NCBI GenBank assembly: GCA_016789005.1
Contig: JAEURA010000150.1
Coordinates: 1-35,572 of the forward strand
Reading direction: 5' to 3'
Length of the DNA stretch: 35,572 nt
DNA from: Anaerolineae bacterium
GTDB taxonomy: Bacteria; Chloroflexota; Anaerolineae; Aggregatilineales; Phototrophicaceae
Shown here one piece after another: positions 33,091 to 35,572 of this stretch. The notes beneath the pieces are model-generated. The model was not told where the DNA came from, did no database searches, and saw only the letters and a program-made list of their open reading frames with translations. Every line of letters begins with the position of its first letter. The first letter of the stretch is position 1. Both the position numbers and the translations under genes were made by a program.

Positions 33091-34069
33091 ATCGGAAAGT
33101 GGATTGATTGGGGCGATTGGAGCGAGCGGTATGCCCACAGCACGAACACTGCTGCGAAGTGTAGCGAGCGTCGATGCATTCAACAGGGATGCCGGCGCGT
33201 TCGGCTTTGTAGGCAAATTTCACTCTCAAATCGGCAAACGCCCAGCTGTGCAGGTCGTCCCGTCTCCGGCGCTGAACCGTTACGCGCGTGCGAATGTGCG
33301 TCAAGTCTTCCAACGCGATTCCGCGCCCGCTGTCTTGCGCCTTCTGAACGAGGTGTTTGCTGATCTGGTGGTTCACGTCTTTGGCGAAGCGACTTTCCCT
33401 CAGCGAGCGTTTCTTGAGCAGGCGCTTTGCCGACTTCGTGCCTTTCTTTTGCAGCTTGCGCCGCAACCTGCTATAGCGATGACGGACGTTGAGCAGGTGG
33501 CTGGCGCTGTGGATTTCGCCGTCACTGTCGGTGGCGATGTTGCGGACGCCCAAGTCAACGCCGAGAAAGTCCTCTACCTCCATCGGGCTATCCGCCTCGA
33601 CCTCGCAAGTCGTGTACAGAAAGAACTTGCCCTTGCGGTACACCAGGTCGGTTTCGCCGCGCTGCCCATTCAGCAGTTGATGGTGATACGCACCACACAC
33701 GAACGCGATGCGCTCGCGACCTGCCAAGGTCCAAATGCTGACCTCCTGCGTCTCAAGCGACCACTTGAGAATGCGACTGTCGTAGGCAATCGCGCCGTGC
33801 GGCTTGAACGCCCGCTGGGTGCGCTTGTCCCGTTTGTAGGCGTCTACCACTTTGCCGATGCATCGGACTGCCATTTGCGCGCTCAATTGGCAGCGCTCAC
33901 GAATGGGGTAGTAGGTCAGCTTGTGAAGTCCGGCTTGCGAAAACTGCTTCGCTTCCCACGCGCTGGCGCTTGCGAAGTCGCATGCGGCATTGGCGCGCTG
34001 AAGCGTTTTCAGCAGCAGGTCGCGTTGCTGCTCAGTTGGCAGAAGCTTCACCACAGCCGTCAGTTTCAC
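32954..34069 (-). CDS. tnpB: TnpB, RNA-guided nuclease of IS200/IS605 elements
   Basis: A 371-residue TnpB (OrfB). The RuvC-like active site is complete: D172 in GVDLGVRN, E254 in IALEDL and D337 in HADWNAAVNI. The zinc finger C308-x2-C311 ... C327-x2-C330 is intact. An N-terminal helix-turn-helix/OrfB region (1-90) is present. TnpB proteins use an RNA from the element's right end to cut DNA next to a TAM, which helps the element persist. It starts with GTG 34069 and ends inside the right-end hairpin. It appears intact rather than decayed. Confidence 0.93.
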   Translation of the reverse strand: MKLTAVVKLLPTEQQRDLLLKTLQRANAACDFASASAWEAKQFSQAGLHKLTYYPIRERCQLSAQMAVRCIGKVVDAYKRDKRTQRAFKPHGAIAYDSRILKWSLETQEVSIWTLAGRERIAFVCGAYHHQLLNGQRGETDLVYRKGKFFLYTTCEVEADSPMEVEDFLGVDLGVRNIATDSDGEIHSASHLLNVRHRYSRLRRKLQKKGTKSAKRLLKKRSLRESRFAKDVNHQISKHLVQKAQDSGRGIALEDLTHIRTRVTVQRRRRDDLHSWAFADLRVKFAYKAERAGIPVECIDARYTSQQCSCCGHTARSNRPNQSTFRCQSCGFVSHADWNAAVNIGRRAAVSPPYAVCVLGLNPATTASSRL

Positions 34070-34133
34070 GGCTCAAATGGTGGCACAAATCTTCGGAAAG
34101 TTCAAATGGTTGAGGAAAGGGGGCGGCATTCCT

Positions 34134-34153
34134 CCCCGTGCTGAAGCACGGGG
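34134..34153. repeat. Left-end subterminal hairpin of the TnpB element
   Basis: CCCCGTGC-TGAA-GCACGGGG: a perfect eight-base stem with a four-base loop. Single-stranded hairpins at this place are what Y1 transposases recognise. It ends 18 bp before the start of the GNAT gene. Confidence 0.75.
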
Positions 34154-34171
34154 TCTTCTGCCGGTTTTTCT

Positions 34172-34723
34172 ATGATCGCGAAACTCTTCGAGGGAGAACG
34201 AATCAGGCTGACCGCGCTTCGGGCAGACGATGCACAGACCTTCGCGGGGTGGTATCAGGACGGCGAATTTGCCCGCCTGTTCGACGCCGGACCCGCCGTG
34301 CCCAAGTCCGAGCGCGACACCGAGAAATACATGGACGAAGCGGCGCGCGACCGGGGGCGCTACGCCTTCGCCATCCGCCAGCACTACAGTGACGAGATGA
34401 TCGGCATCCTGGAGATCGACAGCGTGCAATGGACGCACGGCTCGGCGTGGCTGGCGATAGGCATTGGCGATCCGTCGCACCGGGGCAAGGGCTTCGCCAC
34501 CGAGGCGATGAAGCTGGCGCTCCGTTTCGCCTTTCACGAGCTGAATCTGCACCGGCTACAGCTCACGGTGTTCAGCTACAACGAGGCGGCGATTCGGCTG
34601 TACGAACATCTCGGCTTCCAGCGTGAAGGCGTCTTCCGCGAGGCGCTGCACCGCGACGGGCAGCGTTACGATATGATCCTCTACGGTCTGCTCAAAACCG
34701 AATGGCAGGCAGGGAACGAGTGA
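34172..34723 (+). CDS. GNAT N-acetyltransferase, RimJ/RimL-like
   Basis: A 183-residue acetyltransferase. FEGERIRLTALRADDAQTF opens the Acetyltransf_3 type, and the acetyl-CoA loop is GDPSHRGKGFATEAM with RGKGFA. The typical end NEAAIRLYEHLGFQREGVFRE follows. Substrates in this group include ribosomal protein N-termini, amino acids and drugs; this one cannot be named. The ATG at 34172 has no Shine-Dalgarno and lies just outside the TnpB element, so its upstream region was probably replaced by the insertion. Expression may now depend on the element's end. Confidence 0.88.
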   Translation: MIAKLFEGERIRLTALRADDAQTFAGWYQDGEFARLFDAGPAVPKSERDTEKYMDEAARDRGRYAFAIRQHYSDEMIGILEIDSVQWTHGSAWLAIGIGDPSHRGKGFATEAMKLALRFAFHELNLHRLQLTVFSYNEAAIRLYEHLGFQREGVFREALHRDGQRYDMILYGLLKTEWQAGNE

Positions 34724-34780
34724 GCGCAGCGCTCCGGGCAGCGCGAGGAAAGAACTTCCATGACGCTAAGTGAATTCTCG

Positions 34781-34874
34781 AAAGAAATCCACGAACGGGA
34801 GACCCGGCGGGTCTCCCCTACAACCGGCGTGCCGTAGGGGCGAGCCGCCGGCTCGCCCGTTGAAAAGTTGCGGG
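34781..34874. repeat. Double-hairpin interspersed repeat, second full copy
   Basis: AAAGAAATCCACG, GGGAGACCCGGCGGGTCTCC, CCTAC, AACCGGCGTGC, CGTAGGGGCGAGCCGCCGGC and the tail CCGTTGAAAAGTTGCGGG. The parts and order match 24637-24730, and the core matches 9276-9343. It lies 22 bp before a Uma2 gene. Confidence 0.8.
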
Positions 34875-34896
34875 ACATGGCTTAGGCGAAAAACTG

Positions 34897-35436
34897 ATGC
34901 GCGTCGAGGCGTTCGAAGCCTATCTCGCCCACGCCGAAGACCGGGGTCAGCTGCTCGAACTCATCGATGGGGAGATCGTCGAGAAGATGCCAACGCAGAA
35001 GCATGGACGGACATCGGCGCTCATCATCTTCGCGATTGAGCTGTGGGCGCGCGGCTGTGAAACCCTGCCAGGGTGGGTGATCGCCGAAGGGCGCTATCGT
35101 CTGCCCAACGACCCGCTGAACTCGCGGCTTCCGGACATTTCGTACGTCACCCGCGAGCGGGGCGATCTGGTCGAACGCGGGGCGGCGCTCTACATGCCCG
35201 ATCTGGCGGTCGAGATTCGTTCGCCAGATCAGCGCGTCCTGGACCTGCGCGAAAAAATCACCTATTACCTCGCCAATGGAACCGGGCTGGCGTGGCTGGT
35301 CCCCATCGAGGAACGACTCGTCGAGGTATACCGCCCCGGCGAAGACGTGCTGATTCTGACTGAGCGAGACCTGTTGGATGGCTTTGACGTGCTGCCAGGT
35401 TTCTCCGCCTCCGTCGCTTCGATCCAGCCGTCCTAA
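34897..35436 (+). CDS. Uma2 family endonuclease
   Basis: A 179-residue Uma2 protein with LIDGEIVEKMPTQKHG (22-37), D80 in RLPDISYV, E106 in PDLAVEIRSPDQ and K120; the putative nuclease site is intact. It belongs with the copy at 27701 by the shared DGEIVEKMP. The ATG at 34897 has no clear ribosome site; the double-hairpin repeat lies just upstream. Nothing else is in its unit. It is the sixth Uma2 gene of the window. Confidence 0.86.
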   Translation: MRVEAFEAYLAHAEDRGQLLELIDGEIVEKMPTQKHGRTSALIIFAIELWARGCETLPGWVIAEGRYRLPNDPLNSRLPDISYVTRERGDLVERGAALYMPDLAVEIRSPDQRVLDLREKITYYLANGTGLAWLVPIEERLVEVYRPGEDVLILTERDLLDGFDVLPGFSASVASIQPS

Positions 35437-35474
35437 CGCCGCGCGTCTCATACGCGCGGTGCGTCCCCTGAACC

Positions 35475-35572
35475 CAGGGCAAACGCATCAAATTTCCCGA
35501 TGGGGTCACAACAGACATGCTGGGTCTTGTAGGGGCGGTTCGTGAACCGCCCGTGAACCGCCGGCGATTTCG
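35475..35572 (-). repeat. Interspersed palindromic repeat, right copy in inverted orientation
   Basis: Read on the minus strand it gives CGAAATCGCCGGCGGTTCAC, a second GGCGGTTCACG unit, CCCCTACAAGACCC and a tail ending GATGCGTTTGCCCTG. It matches 1510-1596 except for a few bases and one extra copy of the GCGGTTCACG unit. It runs to the window edge, so its full length is not known. Confidence 0.8.

Larger units (their letters stand above)
32938..34158 (-). mobile_element. IS200/IS605-type element carrying only tnpB (IS1341-like)
   Basis: The element holds tnpB alone; no Y1 tyrosine transposase (tnpA) is present, so it needs TnpA in trans. The left end (high coordinates) has a perfect hairpin CCCCGTGC-TGAA-GCACGGGG at 34134-34153. 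The right end has CCCGTC-TAAA-GGCGGG at 32949-32964, overlapping the tnpB stop. Its base composition is less GC-rich than the neighbours. The exact tips are estimated: these elements make no target duplication, and I could not fix the target tetranucleotide. Confidence 0.75.

Overview
The window is GC-rich bacterial chromosomal DNA with short intergenic gaps. The gene set suggests a Chloroflexota-type genome: many Uma2-type restriction-like nucleases, an archaeal-type phosphoglycerate mutase, a FmdB zinc-ribbon protein, a uroporphyrinogen-decarboxylase-like protein, a DrrAB-type exporter, a solitary TnpB, and intergenic hairpins of the GTAGGGGCGAGCC type. This assignment is inference; no rRNA or other phylogenetic marker is present. 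I found no tRNA, rRNA, CRISPR array or phage module.

Layout. 1-4.3 kb: a partial Uma2 gene behind a GDP-L-fucose synthase gene, a MOCOS-like class V aminotransferase, a cupin and a second Uma2. 4.4-9.3 kb: a class III-fold ornithine decarboxylase ending at a bidirectional terminator, an MscS channel-SixA phosphatase pair, a decayed RHS fragment, a rhomboid protease and a FmdB zinc-ribbon protein. 9.3-15.7 kb (all minus strand): a UroD-family protein, a His/Trp-rich membrane protein, a BLUF photoreceptor directly downstream of a PAS histidine kinase, a 117-bp MITE-like insertion, an agmatine-deiminase-family enzyme and an MGT-type glycosyltransferase. 15.7-19.3 kb: a third Uma2, an OmpR-type response regulator, a broken methyltransferase gene and a GT4 glycosyltransferase. 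19.3-22 kb: a MarR regulator with an operator over its own promoter, followed by an ABC exporter ATPase and permease. 22-29.2 kb: a DUF3592 protein, ApgM, a fourth Uma2, a short FAD oxidoreductase, a Tat-exported PhoD phosphatase, a fifth Uma2 and an alpha/beta hydrolase. 29.2-35.6 kb: a cluster of palindromic elements, an M28 peptidase lipoprotein, an enterochelin-esterase-like protein lacking its nucleophile, a membrane protein, a TnpB element, a GNAT acetyltransferase and a sixth Uma2.

How the genes work together. The clearest functional units are the kinase-BLUF pair (probable blue-light signalling), the marR-ATPase-permease unit (a self-regulated exporter), mscS-sixA, and the Uma2/hydrolase and esterase/membrane-protein gene overlaps. 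Most of the rest is ordinary metabolism. The unusual side of the window is its small mobile and repeat DNA. Two MITE-like elements supply the stop codons of neighbouring genes, one of them flanked by a near-perfect 9-bp target duplication. A double-hairpin repeat recurs between genes. Related copies of a 77-bp repeat lie inverted near the two ends of the window. I see no complete, clearly new multi-gene defence or biosynthetic system. The best leads are the BLUF-kinase operon, the nucleophile-less esterase, the six Uma2 paralogues and the insertion elements.
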